Assembly (NCBI GenBank): GCA_028752905.1
Contig: JAQNBH010000014.1
Coordinates: forward strand, 26,365,853-26,429,852
DNA from: Cladorhizidae sp. MBARI D1340-BT2
Lineage: Eukaryota; Porifera; Demospongiae; Poecilosclerida; Cladorhizidae
Direction of reading: 5' to 3'
DNA length: 64,000 bases
Shown here: in pieces, positions 47,825 to 58,937 of the stretch
Position numbering within the stretch: the stretch's first letter is position 1
Layout of the letters: the number at the start of each line of letters is the position of its first letter
Position numbers and translations under genes: made by a program
Notes under the pieces: model-generated
Seen by the model: the letters and a program-made list of their open reading frames with translations, nothing else
Databases searched by the model: none
Told to the model about the DNA's origin: nothing

Positions 47825-50160
47825 CTGTGATAGAGAATTGTTAATTAGAAAAGCAGTCTCCTAACTCTCCTTGGCTTCATTGCCTTCCACAAAGCCAGCA
47901 CAGCATCAAGGTCCACTTCAGGGAGTGGTGGCCCTTCGATGGCTATGGTCATCAGCTTGGATGCTGGAAGCAGTCGATTACGAAGTCGATCCTTGATCTG
48001 CTTCATATCACTCAAGGAGCGCTCAACGGTTGTAGTGGACACAGGAAGTACCACGCCAAGGAGAGCAGAATCTTGATGTTGGGAAAGGTCACACACTTGG
48101 CCTCACTTCTCAGGAACAGTGTTACAAGTTCCTTCAATGACAAACCCTTCATCTCCTCAAAGATGGACAGCTTCCCACTCTAGTCTTGTCTCCGGCTTAT
48201 CAGCATCTGCCAGAGTTGAGAAGACTTCTCCCTCATACTCCATCTCTGTTGTCTCCCATAGAATTCTAACTCCATCTCTGTTGTCTCCCATAGAATTCTA
48301 GTCAGCTTCTCCAATTCTGCAGTGCCATATTTGGTGAGGTTGCAGGACATCTGTTGGGCATTTCTGTGGGTCAAAGATGCTGAAAGCAGTCAAGAAGCCC
48401 AAGGTATCTTTGAAACGACAGCTAATTTGCCTGCTGACATCTGCCAGGTATGGCTGCAGCACATACTTATTGAAATTCTTTCTTACCGCCTCCAGATCTA
48501 GAACACCAATTGCAAGGTCTGCTACTGTATCATGGACTGTGGACAGGTACTCCTGATCCTTGCTCTGCTGTAGGCAGCGCTGGAAATAGACCAGCTGGCT
48601 GGCTACAAGAGTGAAGTCGGCTTCCTTGGCCTGCAGGTCTCTTCCAAGACCAGTCAATACAGGAAGGATATCACTCAGCATCATCAGGGTTGACACAAAG
48701 TTGTATGTCTTTATAATCTTCAGCATTCCAAGTGCTTCTGACTCTCCTGTATCCTCGTGGATGTGCTCAAGCGTTCCTATCAGTGGCTTCAAGGAGCACC
48801 TGATTGCTCGTACAGATCTGTTACGTGCCAGCCAGCGGGTAACACTTGTCTTGATCATCTTTCGTTGGGTGTGGTTGTCGAGTGCTTGCATCTCCTTCAT
48901 GCAGAAAACTTCTTTGGAGATTTGTAGTGGAACATCTTTGAAACAGACATCAGTGTTGCAAAGACTTTCTTCAGACTTGGCAGGCATCTAGCAAAGCTTC
49001 AGAACATGCGCCCTACAGTGCACAAAACAATGCTCGTGGTGCCAGTGTGAGGATACGCATTTGGACTCCATTCTCCGTGCCTGAGAAGGTAGCAACCCGT
49101 CATATCCCTGTCCTCTCATCTTCCCAATGTCACTGTCTGCTAGGAAAGCTTTCAGTGCAGCAAATACTGAAGCAGCATCACGTGGAAGGCTAACAAGTCC
49201 CAGGAAATGTTCCACTAGTGAACCAGAACTGTCAACCATCTGAAGCAGATTGAAAGCTCCTCAGTTGTTGCCATATCTGTCGCCTCATCAGCCAGTTTTG
49301 AACAGAATGCAGCTTCTTGAAGAGATTTGAGGATACCTTGGACCCACAGGCTGATGGCATCAAGATGCTCACTTAGGGCCACATGAGAGCTGTAGTTGGC
49401 ATCTCTTGGAGCTGTATCTAAATGTTTCCTCACTTCATCTTCACCGTTCCCCACCATAAGACATCACCAAAATTGGTAAAATGTTCTATTTCACAAAAAG
49501 CACATGATCCTCAGCAACTTCTTGATCCAGTGCAGGCATGGTTTTTCACCTGTACATCGTACCTCTCTTTCCCCTGCTTGAGCTGAAAGATGACAGTTCC
49601 TCCAGCTTGGGGTTGTTTCTCTGCCTCTACTTTGCCTTTTGCTAGCTTGTGCCGCCATGCTGAAGCTTCGTGTGCTTTCATTTTATCCAGTGCCTTTTTC
49701 CAGATGGACACTGGGAGAGAAATCCAAGCTCCCTGTGTGTGCTTCAGTACTTATCCTCCTTGTAAGTATGGGAACAGGACTGACACAGCATCTCATTGGT
49801 CACAGAGTTGTGACCTATCCAAGAGTATTCCTCTTGCCAGTGAGGCAGCTTCAGCTTCTTTCCCATAACAGCACCTTTGCTGCCAGAAACTTGACTAGCC
49901 TGTTTCTTCTGACAGTGAAGTTGATGTAACAGCAGCAGAAGTGGACTGCTGTGTGGGATTCTCTTCAGATGCATCATTATACTCTGGCTTATCGTTGCCA
50001 ACATCATTGGCCTCCTGGCTGCTCTTTGGTGTGGATGACTCTTGAGTCCTCCCCAAGCCTGGCTACTTTACTGACAGCAGTAGAAACGAGTCGTGAGAGA
50101 CAATAGAGTCAGATAGTGTACATTTCTTCAGAAATCTTCTGATATCCATGATGATGAATG
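47825..50160 (-). pseudogene. hAT transposase pseudogene (ZNF862/DUF4371 type)
   Basis: Minus-strand fragments follow one transposase. It starts MDIRRFLKKCTLSDSI (near 50151). A TTF-like finger region comes next (WQEEYSW, LCQSC), then FCSKLADEATDMATTEELSI (DUF4371 block) and GQGYDG. The HHEHCFVHCRAH block follows, then a long helical insertion (48298-48987). The C-terminal hAT dimerisation block is STTTVERSLSDMKQIKDRLRN (47845-48096). Several frameshifts and stops break it, and a 32-bp tandem duplication lies at 48238-48301. Such proteins move hAT transposons by cut-and-paste; this copy cannot. It lies in PRMT5 intron 2, in the same direction as that gene. Confidence 0.85.
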
Positions 50161-50910
50161 ACAACTTATATGATACTGGAAGTGATGCAGTGGCGGGTTC
50201 AGGGTACATATTTAGAAGCTGACCTGTCTGTGGGAAATCCCCTATATACGCGGATTAAGCGTCGTGTTGTCAACCATCCTTTAGACTGCATGGAACTTTG
50301 GCATGGTGATACCATGCAACAAGTTTTACTGACAAATGAGAGCACACAGAGAGATCTATCTTTTGAGCTATATATCAACTTCGTAGAGTGAAGTCTGCAG
50401 AATCTATGGAACTTGAAAGTCGTAAGCACTGCTTTATAAAAAAAATACCATTGATAATTGTGTGTACCAATACAACGTTGCTTTTATATTGGTGTATGTG
50501 TACATGATCTTTCAATGGGAGGTGGTCTAAGTGGTTATATGCATGGGTAAAGGGTGGTCTAAGTCGAATGCACGGGTAAAGGGCGCGGTTTTATACAGGA
50601 TTTTTCAACCTGGGAGGGTTCTACAGGAACGGTATGTAAATAAGATTGTCAGTGCTACTGTGCAGCCACCCACATTACACGATTGGGGGGGGGGGGGGGT
50701 GGATTACGATAGGTCAGTTTCTAATGAGCCTGGAAGCCATTTGGAAATTCCCTACTGGGGTTAGCCCTGGGGATTTCCCACAGTCGGTCAGCTTCTAAAT
50801 ATGTAACCTGCTGAGCCCGCCACTGCATCACTTCCAGTATCATATATATAAGTTGTCATTCATCATCATGGATATCAGAAGATCTCTGAAGAAACGTACA
50901 CTGTCTATAA
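50105..50910. mobile_element. Foldback with CAGTGGCGGG ends duplicating the hAT gene start
   Basis: CAGTGGCGGG at 50188-50197 and CCCGCCACTG at 50816-50825 bound a 638-bp segment; such ends are typical of hAT elements. The inverted similarity continues outwards. Both 50105-50187 and 50826-50910 carry the MDIRR start region of the hAT transposase, pointing in opposite directions. The flanks (AAGTGATG and CATCACTT) are reverse complements, not a target duplication, so this is an inverted duplication rather than a simple insertion. The interior holds two inverted units of minisatellite A (50522-50583) and a G run. Confidence 0.7.
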
Positions 50911-51462
50911 TGTCTATAATAAGTGTTGGAATTCCAATATTTGGGGTTAGATATATATATATTAAGTGTTTCAATTTTAATTAGTAGGCCGCAATTCTAC
51001 CCTTAATCTGATTGGCCCAACACGGTGTTTCAAACGCTGGATTAGAAAAAAGTTCTAATGCAGCGTCCGAAACGCAGCATTGGACCAATCAGAACATTGC
51101 GTGTCCGCGGCAACCGGGTCAAAGGTCAATTGACAAACTGCAATGCAACACTTGGCCAGTGCCATGTTGTGAACCGCTTAAGTTGGGGGGGGGGGGGGGG
51201 GGTTCAAAACCTGCATGCCAGAATTCCTCTGCCTGGATCGAGATTGCCAAGTGCTCAGAGAGTTGAAATTAGCACCAGTGGCTAGAGGAACACAATGAGT
51301 GTTTTCATTAGGCGTTAAATTGTAAGAGTACGTGGTCAAGCGCATGAGTTCAGAATTAATTTTAAGTAAAGGGTGGTCTGATTGCGGTGTACATAGTTTC
51401 AAATGGTAAATGGTGTCTATTTGTTTGTGGTCCTTGGGCACAATTTTGTTGCTTTCTTATTA
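50911..51462. other. Spacer with a diverged copy of the palindrome arm
   Basis: 51268-51370 (AGTGGCTAGAGGAA, GTGTTTTCATTAGGCGTTAAA, CGTGGTCAAGCGC) is a diverged relative of the palindrome arm at 52250-52330. A G run lies at 51185-51202. No gene was seen. Confidence 0.6.
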
Positions 51463-52157
51463 CTGCACATGCTCACCATAAGTGTACCATCACACTGCAC
51501 ACGCCCACCATAAGTGCACCATCACCATCACACTGCACATGCTCACCATAAGTGCACCATCACACTGCACATGCTCACCATAAGTGCACCATCACACTGC
51601 ACATGCTCACCATAAGTGCACCATCACACTGCACATGCTCACCATAAGTGCACCATCACACTACACATGCTCACCATAAGTGCACCATCACACTACACAT
51701 GCTCACCATAAGTGCACCATCACACTACACATGCCCACCATAAGTGCACCATCACACTGCACATGCTCACCATAAGTGCACCATCACACTGCACATGCTC
51801 ACCATAAGTGCACCATCACACTGCACATGCTCACCATAAGTGCACCATCACACTACACATGCTCACCATAAGTGCACCATCACACTGCACATGCTCACCA
51901 TAAGTGCACCATCACACTACACATGCTCACCATAAGTGCACCATCACACTGCACATGCTCACTATAAGTGCACCATCACACTGCACATGCTCACCATAAG
52001 TGCACCATCACACTGCACATGCTCACCATAAGTGCACCATCACACTACACATGCCCACCATAAGTGCACCATCACACTGCACATGCTCACCATAAGTGCA
52101 CATCACACTGCACATGCTCACCATAAGTGCACATCACACTACACATGCTCACCATAA
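51463..52157. repeat. 32-bp minisatellite B (about 21 units)
   Basis: The unit contains CATCACACTGCACATGCTCA and CCATAAGTGCAC. Two variants alternate (CACTGCAC and CACTACAC). The array ends 5 bp before the perfect palindrome. Confidence 0.95.
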
Positions 52158-52161
52158 ACAA

Positions 52162-52498
52162 AAAACCTGAATGCCTGAAACCTCCACATAAATAACTCCA
52201 GATTGCTAATGTCTAAAGACCTAAAATTGGTACTAGTGGCTAGAGGAAGCCCTCCTAATTCAACGACTGTTTTCATTAGGTGTTAAAATGTAAGCACGCG
52301 GTCAGCGCGCGGGTGGAAAATGAATTTCGTTAAAAATCATTTTCCACCCGCGCGCTGACCGCGTGCTTACATTTTAACACCTAATGAAAACAGTCGTTGA
52401 ATTAGGAGGGCTTCCTCTAGCCACTAGTACCAATTTTAGGTCTTTAGACATTAGCAATCTGGAGTTATTTATGTGGAGGTTTCAGGCATTCAGGTTTT
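52162..52498. repeat. Perfect palindrome, 161-bp arms, 15-nt spacer
   Basis: The left arm 52162-52322 and right arm 52338-52498 are exact reverse complements by my reading, with AATTTCGTTAAAAAT between them. The arms begin AAAACCTGAATGCC and meet at CGCGCGGGTGGAAAATG. No mismatch was found. There is no open frame of note. It could be a very recent foldback insertion, a hairpin-type MITE or an assembly artefact. Confidence 0.93.
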
Positions 52499-52689
52499 AA
52501 GGTCCCTCCACTTTAGGTCTAGTAACTTGCCTATAGTTATACCTATGAAACATGTTTTAGTATCAAAAGAGAGCACACAGAGAGACCTATCTTTTGAGCT
52601 ATATATCAAGTCCATACCATGAAGTTTGCAGAATCTACGGAGCTCTAAAGTTGTACCCACACGTTAAAAAAAAAATTAATGCAAATGTC

Positions 52690-52985
52690 CCCCCTGAAAT
52701 TTACTGTCTTGATGCTTCTTGATGCTTCGGCTCCAGAGCCTTCATCAGGAATAACGAGATACTATGACTCACATCTTTGCCATATCCGGTTCATATGCTG
52801 GATGCATGTACCAGGGGTGTGGTTTGTATCACGTGGTAGATAGCTATCTACCGGTATATACCAAGCTCATGCGAGTCTTAACATCTCTTATTCCTGATGA
52901 AGGCTAGCTACGCGAGTCTTAACATCTCTTATTCCTGATGAAGGCTAGAGCATCTAGTTGAAACGCCGCGAGTGTAAATTTCAAG
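52690..52985. repeat. Inverted copies of a CTGATGAAGGCT...GAAAC motif
   Basis: Plus strand, 52898-52975: TTCCTGATGAAGGCTAGAGC then AGTTGAAACGCC. The first part of it is also found at 52867-52912, one 41-bp unit upstream. Minus strand, 52690-52760: the mirror copy reads CCTGATGAAGGCTCTGGAGC then CGAAGC. CTGATGA...GAAAC resembles the conserved core of hammerhead ribozymes found in Penelope-like and retrozyme elements, with a possible hairpin between the two boxes, but I could not place stems I and III. Confidence 0.4.
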
Positions 52986-53133
52986 TTGATCAGGTTAGTA
53001 ATTGTATTTGTTGTCACCTGAGATTCGTTGAGAAGAAAGTTATAAACCTCTAGAAAATGCCCGCCCTTAATTAAAGTAGCTGCAAAGATGGAATGGGGAA
53101 TGGGACGATGGAACATAATTCAGCATCTGTCAC

Positions 53134-53335
53134 CTTCTCAGAATTCCTCCGAGTGACTCCGTCTTTGCTGTCCAGCTGTATCCATGGCGACACCTTCGCC
53201 ACGATGAGGGAGCTCCATTCTGTGACCTTTATGACCTTGTCACTTCGCGTAATGGGTCCCGGACGTTTGGGGAAAATCTGGAAGAAGTCACGCTTAAAGC
53301 GAGGGTGAACCAACGGTATGGCCACGAAGTCATAC
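53134..53335 (-). CDS. PRMT5: PRMT5 exon 2
   Basis: 202 bp: one base completing a glycine codon, then 67 codons. The acceptor CCGTTCCCCTGCAG precedes it and the donor is AAG followed by GTGACA. The protein YDFVAIPLVHPRFKRDFF, then RPGPITRSD, EWSSLIVAKVSPWIQLDS and TRRNSEK, matches the PRMT5 N-terminal region (family hallmarks HPRFKRE, RPGP.TRSD, LIVGK.SPWI..DS and RRNSE). The frame is intact and the composition more GC-rich than the flanks. It joins in phase with exon 1 (62951) and exon 3 (45515). PRMT5 makes symmetric dimethylarginine on histones and spliceosomal Sm proteins. Confidence 0.93.
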
Positions 53336-53465
53336 CTGCAGGGGAACGGGGAACACAACACGAGCCCCTCAAAGACCCCGTCGTGACTAGAGGCAGCTGC
53401 CCAGTTACCCTGATTGGAACATCAAAATACCGACATAACACGATAGCACGCAGTGTTCCGTGCAG

Positions 53466-53522
53466 GACTTTGGGTTTGGGGAGGAAGGCGAAGAGACAAC
53501 CATTGAGCTGTGTACTGTTAAG
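53466..53522 (+). other. Candidate plus-strand mini-exon
   Basis: 57 bp between TTCCGTGCAG and a consensus donor AAG followed by GTGAGT. It encodes DFGFGEEGEETTIELCTVK (19 residues). It lies 130 bp upstream of PRMT5 exon 2 on the opposite strand. I recognise no homologue, so it may be chance. Confidence 0.2.
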
Positions 53523-54104
53523 GTGAGTCAGGGCATCCTCTCCCAGGAAACTCTTTCCTATTTTTGGTTCCGATGTTTTTCTGGATTGAGATTACTGAAT
53601 ATTCAAGTCTGCTCCACCACCCTCGTCAGTAAGACGCACAGTTTTGTATAATGAGGATTGTTAACGATGCCTTTCTCTACCCTAGTCTGGCTCAGGTGAT
53701 GACCCTTTACCTTCCTTAACATTGAGGCAAGGGGGGAGGGGGAGGGGGTCAACGGTCCAGTGTAGCAAACAGGATGTGTCCTCGACTATACTTGAGTGCC
53801 CAATAAGATTATAGATTATAGTACCAATAAGATTATAGTATTTAGCCATGACATAAGGTAGTACAAATTTTATTTCCCCTCCAAATTAACCTATAGGGCC
53901 TTCTTGTGCCTAGCACTGACAGTAGCTGGCCGAGTATTACTTTCCTGTTGCATAAGTCTTCAATGCTAGAGAGACCACGCCCCTATAGAAGATAGAAGTT
54001 TGCTACGGCAGACTCCCCTTCCCCCCCCCCCCCCCCACACACACACTATTGACTAAGTAACTTCAAGAGAAGTCATGAGATCAGAGACACAGAGATTGCC
54101 AACA
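53523..54104. other. Intronic spacer with G and C runs
   Basis: Part of PRMT5 intron 1. It contains a G-rich run (53730-53746), a C run followed by CACACACA (54020-54045) and no coding homology. Confidence 0.5.
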
Positions 54105-56490
54105 CTACCGTAAATCTGGCAGAGATCAGCCAACACTACCATAAATCTGGCAGAGATCAGCCGACACTACCATAAATCTGGCAGAGATCACCAACACTAC
54201 CATAAATCAGGCAGAGATCAGTCAACACTACCATAAATGAGCCAACACTACATAAATCTGGCAGAGATCAGCCAACACTACATAAATCTGGCAGAGATCA
54301 GTCAACACTACATAAATCTGGCAGAGATCAGCCAACACTACATAAATCTGGCAGAGATCAGCCAACACTACATAAATCTGGCAGAGATCAGCCAATACTA
54401 CATAAATCTGGCAGAGACTACATAAATATGGCAGAGATCAGCCAACACTACATAAATCTGGCCAACACTACATAAATCTGGCAGAGATCAGCCAACACTA
54501 CATAAATCTGGCAGAGATCAGTCAACACTACATAAATCTGGCAGAGATCAGCCAACACTACATAAATCTGGCAGAGATCAGCCAACACTACATAAATCTG
54601 GCAGAGATCAGTCAATACTACATCAATCTGGCAGAGATCAGCCAACACTACATAAATCTGGCAGAGATCGGCCAACACTACATAAATCTGGCAGAGATCA
54701 GCCAACACTACCATAAATCTGGCAGAGATCACCAACACTACATAAATCTGGCAGAGATCAGCCAATACTACATAAATCTGGCAGAGATCAGCCAACACTA
54801 CATAAATCTGGCAGAGATCAGCTAACACTACATAAATCTGGCAGAGATCAGCATAAATCTGGCAGAGATCAGTCAACACTACATAAATCTGGCAGAGATC
54901 AGTCAACACTACATAAATCTGGCAGAGATCAGCCGACACTACCATAAATCTGGCAGAGATCACCAACACTACCATAAATCAGGCAGAGATCAGTCAACAC
55001 TACCATAAATGAGCCAACACTACATAAATCTGGCAGAGATCAGCCAACACTACATAAATCTGGCAGAGATCAGTCAACACTACATAAATCTGGCAGAGAT
55101 CAGCCAACACTACATAAATCTGGCAGAGATCAGCCAACACTACATAAATCTGGCAGAGATCAGTCAATACTACATAAATCTGGCAGAGACTACATAAATA
55201 TGGCAGAGATCAGCCAACACTACATAAATCTGGCCAACACTACATAAATCTGGCAGAGATCAGCCAACACTACATAAATCTGGCAGAGATCAGTCAACAC
55301 TACATAAATCTGGCAGAGATCAGCCAACACTACATAAATCTGGCAGAGATCAGCCAACACTACATAAATCTGGCAGAGATCAGTCAATACTACATCAATC
55401 TGGCAGAGATCAGCCAACACTACATAAATCTGGCAGAGATCGGCCAACACTACATAAATCTGGCAGAGATCAGCCAACACTACCATAAATCTGGCAGAGA
55501 TCACCAACACTACATAAATCTGGCAGAGATCAGCCAATACTACATAAATCTGGCAGAGATCAGCCAACACTACATAAATCTGGCAGAGATCAGCTAACAC
55601 TACATAAATCTGGCAGAGATAAGCATAAATCTGGCAGAGATCAGTCAACACTACATAAATCTGGCAGAGATCAGTCAACACTACATAAATCTGGCAGAGA
55701 TCAGTCAATACTACATCAATCTGGCAGAGATCAGCCAACACTACATAAATCTGGCAGAGATCGGCCAACACTACATAAATCTGGCAGAGATCAGCCAACA
55801 CTACCATAAATCTGGCAGAGATCAGCCGACACTACCATAAATCTGGCAGAGATCAGCCGACACTACCATAAATCTGGCAGAGATCAGTCAACACTACATA
55901 AATCTGGCAGAGATCAGTCAATACTACATAAATCTGGCAGAGATCAGCCAACACTACATAAATCTGGCAGAGATCAGCCAACACTACATAAATCTGGCAG
56001 AGATCAGCCAACACTACATAAATCTGGCAGAGATCAGCCAACACTACATAAATCTGGCAGAGATCAGCCAACAATACATAAATCTGGCAGAGACTACATA
56101 AATATGGCAGAGATCAGCCAACACTACATAAATCTGGCAGAGATCAGCCAACACTACATAAATCTGGCAGAGATCAGCCAATACTACATAAATCTGGCAG
56201 AGATCAGCCAACACTACCATAAATCTGGCAGAGATCACCAACACTACATAAATCTGGCAGAGATCAGCCAATACTACATAAATCTGGCAGAGATCAGCCA
56301 ACACTACATAAATCTGGCAGAGATCAGCTAACACTACATAAATCTGGCAGAGATCAGCATAAATCTGGCAGAGATCAGTCAACACTACATAAATCTGGCA
56401 GAGATCAGCCAATACTACCATAAATCTGGCAGAGATCAGCCAATACTACCATAAATCTGGCAGAGATCGCCAACACTACCATAAATCTAC
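54105..56490. repeat. 30-bp minisatellite array (about 80 units)
   Basis: The unit contains ACTACATAAATCTGGCAGAG and ATCAGCCAAC. 31-bp (CTACCATAAATC) and shorter variants occur. 30 bp is ten codons, so both strands show open frames (up to 195 codons on the minus strand) that end where odd-length units shift the phase. It lies in PRMT5 intron 1. Confidence 0.96.
54160..55760. repeat. 772-bp higher-order duplication in the 30-bp array
   Basis: The block 54160-54930 recurs at 54932-55700 with an offset of 772 bp. Shared marks are ATAAATGAGCCAACAC, AGAGACTACATAAATATGG, a CTACATCAATCTGG unit, AGATCGGCC and a short AGCATAAATC unit. A partial third copy follows from about 56090. Confidence 0.85.
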
Positions 56491-56959
56491 CATAAGCAAG
56501 CGCCAAGTAGGGGGGTCTGGGGATATGCTGCCCCAGAATTTTTTTGCAAAATCGATGCTCTCAGATTGATTCCGAGACATTTTGAGGGTACTTTCCTATA
56601 GTTAAAGTACTAGCACATGGACAGAACATTCAAGATTAACACATGATTGAACTGTGACACAGAATATTCTAGATTTATTCACAATTTTGTATATAAAGAG
56701 CAAATGCTTCAGCTAGTAGCATTCTGCAACTAAATACGACCCAGAGAAATACAAACCTACACAAATGGACCTCAGGAACTTTTTTAGCTTTTGTACTGCT
56801 CTTTTTTCCCGTTACTCTTTTTTCCCGTTACTGCATAATATACTGCATAATGTATTACATAAGAAATTTCATTAATATAAATTTGTATTGTGAAAATTCT
56901 TGGTGAGAAATCGTTTTGGGGGGGATATCCCAGGGCTTCCCCCCCCCCCCCCCCCTGTA
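56491..56959. other. Spacer between minisatellite and hAT element
   Basis: AT-rich. 56504-56545 carries a transposon-end word (GTAGGGGGGTCTGGGGATAT) that recurs inverted at 23163-23215. It ends in a long C run (56939-56956) where the hAT left terminus has been lost. Confidence 0.5.
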
Positions 56960-57076
56960 TGAAACCCTGCCAGGGCTATTTAAAAGGCAAGTAAATACCA
57001 CAGGTCATCATTCACAGCTTACAGTTTAGTAAGTGTACTGCAATTACAACTGTAATTCTGCTATTCAAAAGTCACT

Positions 57077-58937
57077 ATGTTCAAGGGTGGACGGCCAAAG
57101 AATATTGTGTGGCAACACTTCATCCAACAGGAAGGCAAGAAAGCACAATGCAGGAAGTGTTTCCATTTGTTATCAGCAAAAGTGGAGCGCCTCATCGCTC
57201 ATCACAAGAGATGTTCGGGTATCTCACTTGTGACTACCCCGCAAAAGAGACCTGCATGTGACTTATCAGATTGCCAGGATGAAATCGGAGAAGCTGAACA
57301 ACCATCATTCAGCCATGTAGTCTTCTCTCTTCCTCCCCCTGCAAAGAAGCAGCGACTCTCAATGATCACCTTGTCACAACTACACCAGTCCAAAAGCAAG
57401 ACCTGGACCAGGCATGGGCTGATCTGTTGTATGCCACCAACACACCCTTCAACTTTGCTGATCACCCATTATTCAAGAAAGTTTGCAACATGATGCGCCC
57501 AGGATATGTACCTCCAACAGCCAAGCACATCAGTGGCTCACTTCTTGATAATTCGCACAACCAACTTCAATCAAAGATGAGGCAACAGCTACAGAATAAG
57601 CCCACAATTATCCAACAGGATGGCTGGACTAACATCAAGGATGACCCCATCATTGCCACTTCTCTTACTGCTGGTGGCATAGGCTACTTCCATGATACTC
57701 ATGACCCCATATCTACTAAGAAAACTGCAGAAGTATGCAAAGATCTTCTTTTGGACTCTATCAAGACAGCAGAGAGCAAATATGGCTGTGAAGTACTGAG
57801 AGGGACAAGTGTTCTAGACATGTTCTCTATACTTGAGGGACTGTACAAGACAAAGAGAACAAAATGAAGAAAGTGCGTGAAGAAGTCCACAAAGAGCGTC
57901 CTGATGTCAACATATATGGCTGCATGTCACAGCCTGAACCTTCTTTGTCAAGACCTGTCCACTCCATGGGTCATGGAGCATGTCAAGTCCATCAACCATC
58001 ACTTCAAACATGTCCACCGTTCCCATGGATGGTTGACGGAGTCACCTGGCCATGTTAAACCCAAATTGCCTTGTCCTACACGCTGGAATAGTAATCTGGA
58101 TTGTCTGAAATCATTTATGACCAATCATTCCATCTACAAGAGAATAGCCATAGACAATGCTAATGAGATGGATCCTATTATTGTTAGTAAGATCAAGAAT
58201 CTAGGTATTCTATGTGCTGCTGGAGATCTCCTTGAACAACTCAAACCTATTACTGTTGCCATCAACAAATGTCAAAATGATAGCTGCGTGATTGCTGATC
58301 CCATTATTGTTAGTAAGATCAAGAATCTAGGTATTCTATGTGCTGCTGGAGATCTCCTTGAACAACTCAAACCTATTACTGTTGCCATCAACAAATGTCA
58401 GTGATAGCTGCATGATTGCTGATGCTACACATCACTACCTCTCCTTCCTTAAAGAACCCTATCTGGAACCCCACCAGGATGCTATCAAAAAACGCTTTGG
58501 TACAGTGGTTAAGGTTGGCCACCTTGCTGCCTACCTACTTCACCCTTAAGTATCAGGGCCAGTTACTTAGTGATTATCAGATTGAGGATGCCAAAGCTTG
58601 GCTGAAGACAAAAAGCCAAGCATTCCTCAGCACAGCCATCTCTTTTGAGGCTCAGGAGGCCCCATTCCCTTCATCCTACTTTGAGCCTGGTGCCACTGAA
58701 ACCCCACCTCTCACTTGGTGGAAAGGTGTAGACAAGAGGTGTGCCCTGCCCCCTGGATTCATGCAACTTATGAAGCAACTCTACACGGCAGTTGCATCTC
58801 CCAGCTCCATAGAACGTATATTTAGCTCCTATGGACTTATCCACAACAAACTCCGCAACCGCCTGGGAAATGAGAAAGCCCAGAAACTCGTCTTCTGCCA
58901 CAGGCTCCTGCGAGGACCTCAGGAGATTGACTATTAA
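57077..58937 (+). pseudogene. hAT transposase with BED zinc finger, frameshifted
   Basis: Starts MFKGGRPKNIVWQHF. Residues 11-46 form a BED finger (C25, C28, H42/H43, C46). After a frame change near 57380 the catalytic part follows (FADHPLFKKVCNMMRPGYVP, IIQQDGWTNIKDDPI). Then comes an in-frame TGA at 57865, the LPCPTRWNSN block, an internal 126-bp duplication and a 2-bp deletion near 58400. The C-terminal dimerisation block is VASPSSIERIFSSYGLIHNK and LRNRLGNEKAQKL. Compared with intact hAT transposases (600-700 residues) the length is normal. Three lesions make it inactive, but it is far better preserved than the other transposases here. Confidence 0.9.
58171..58422 (+). repeat. 126-bp in-frame tandem duplication in the hAT gene
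   Basis: DPIIVSKIKNLGILCAAGDL and LLEQLKPITVAINKC are encoded twice, at 58171 and 58297, with one silent C/T difference near the start. The second copy ends CAGTGATAGC where the first has CAAAATGATAGC; this 2-bp loss shifts the frame and creates the stop at 58404. Confidence 0.9.

Noticed and set aside
52919..53116. Continuation of PRMT5 exon 2 past the donor
   Set aside because: The sequence after RRNSEK stops resembling PRMT5 at a GTGACA donor, and exon 3 continues the protein in phase.
54448..54975. A minus-strand open frame of LCQIYVVLAD-like repeats that looks hydrophobic and membrane-like
   Set aside because: Ten-residue periodicity equals the 30-bp repeat unit; there is no unique sequence.
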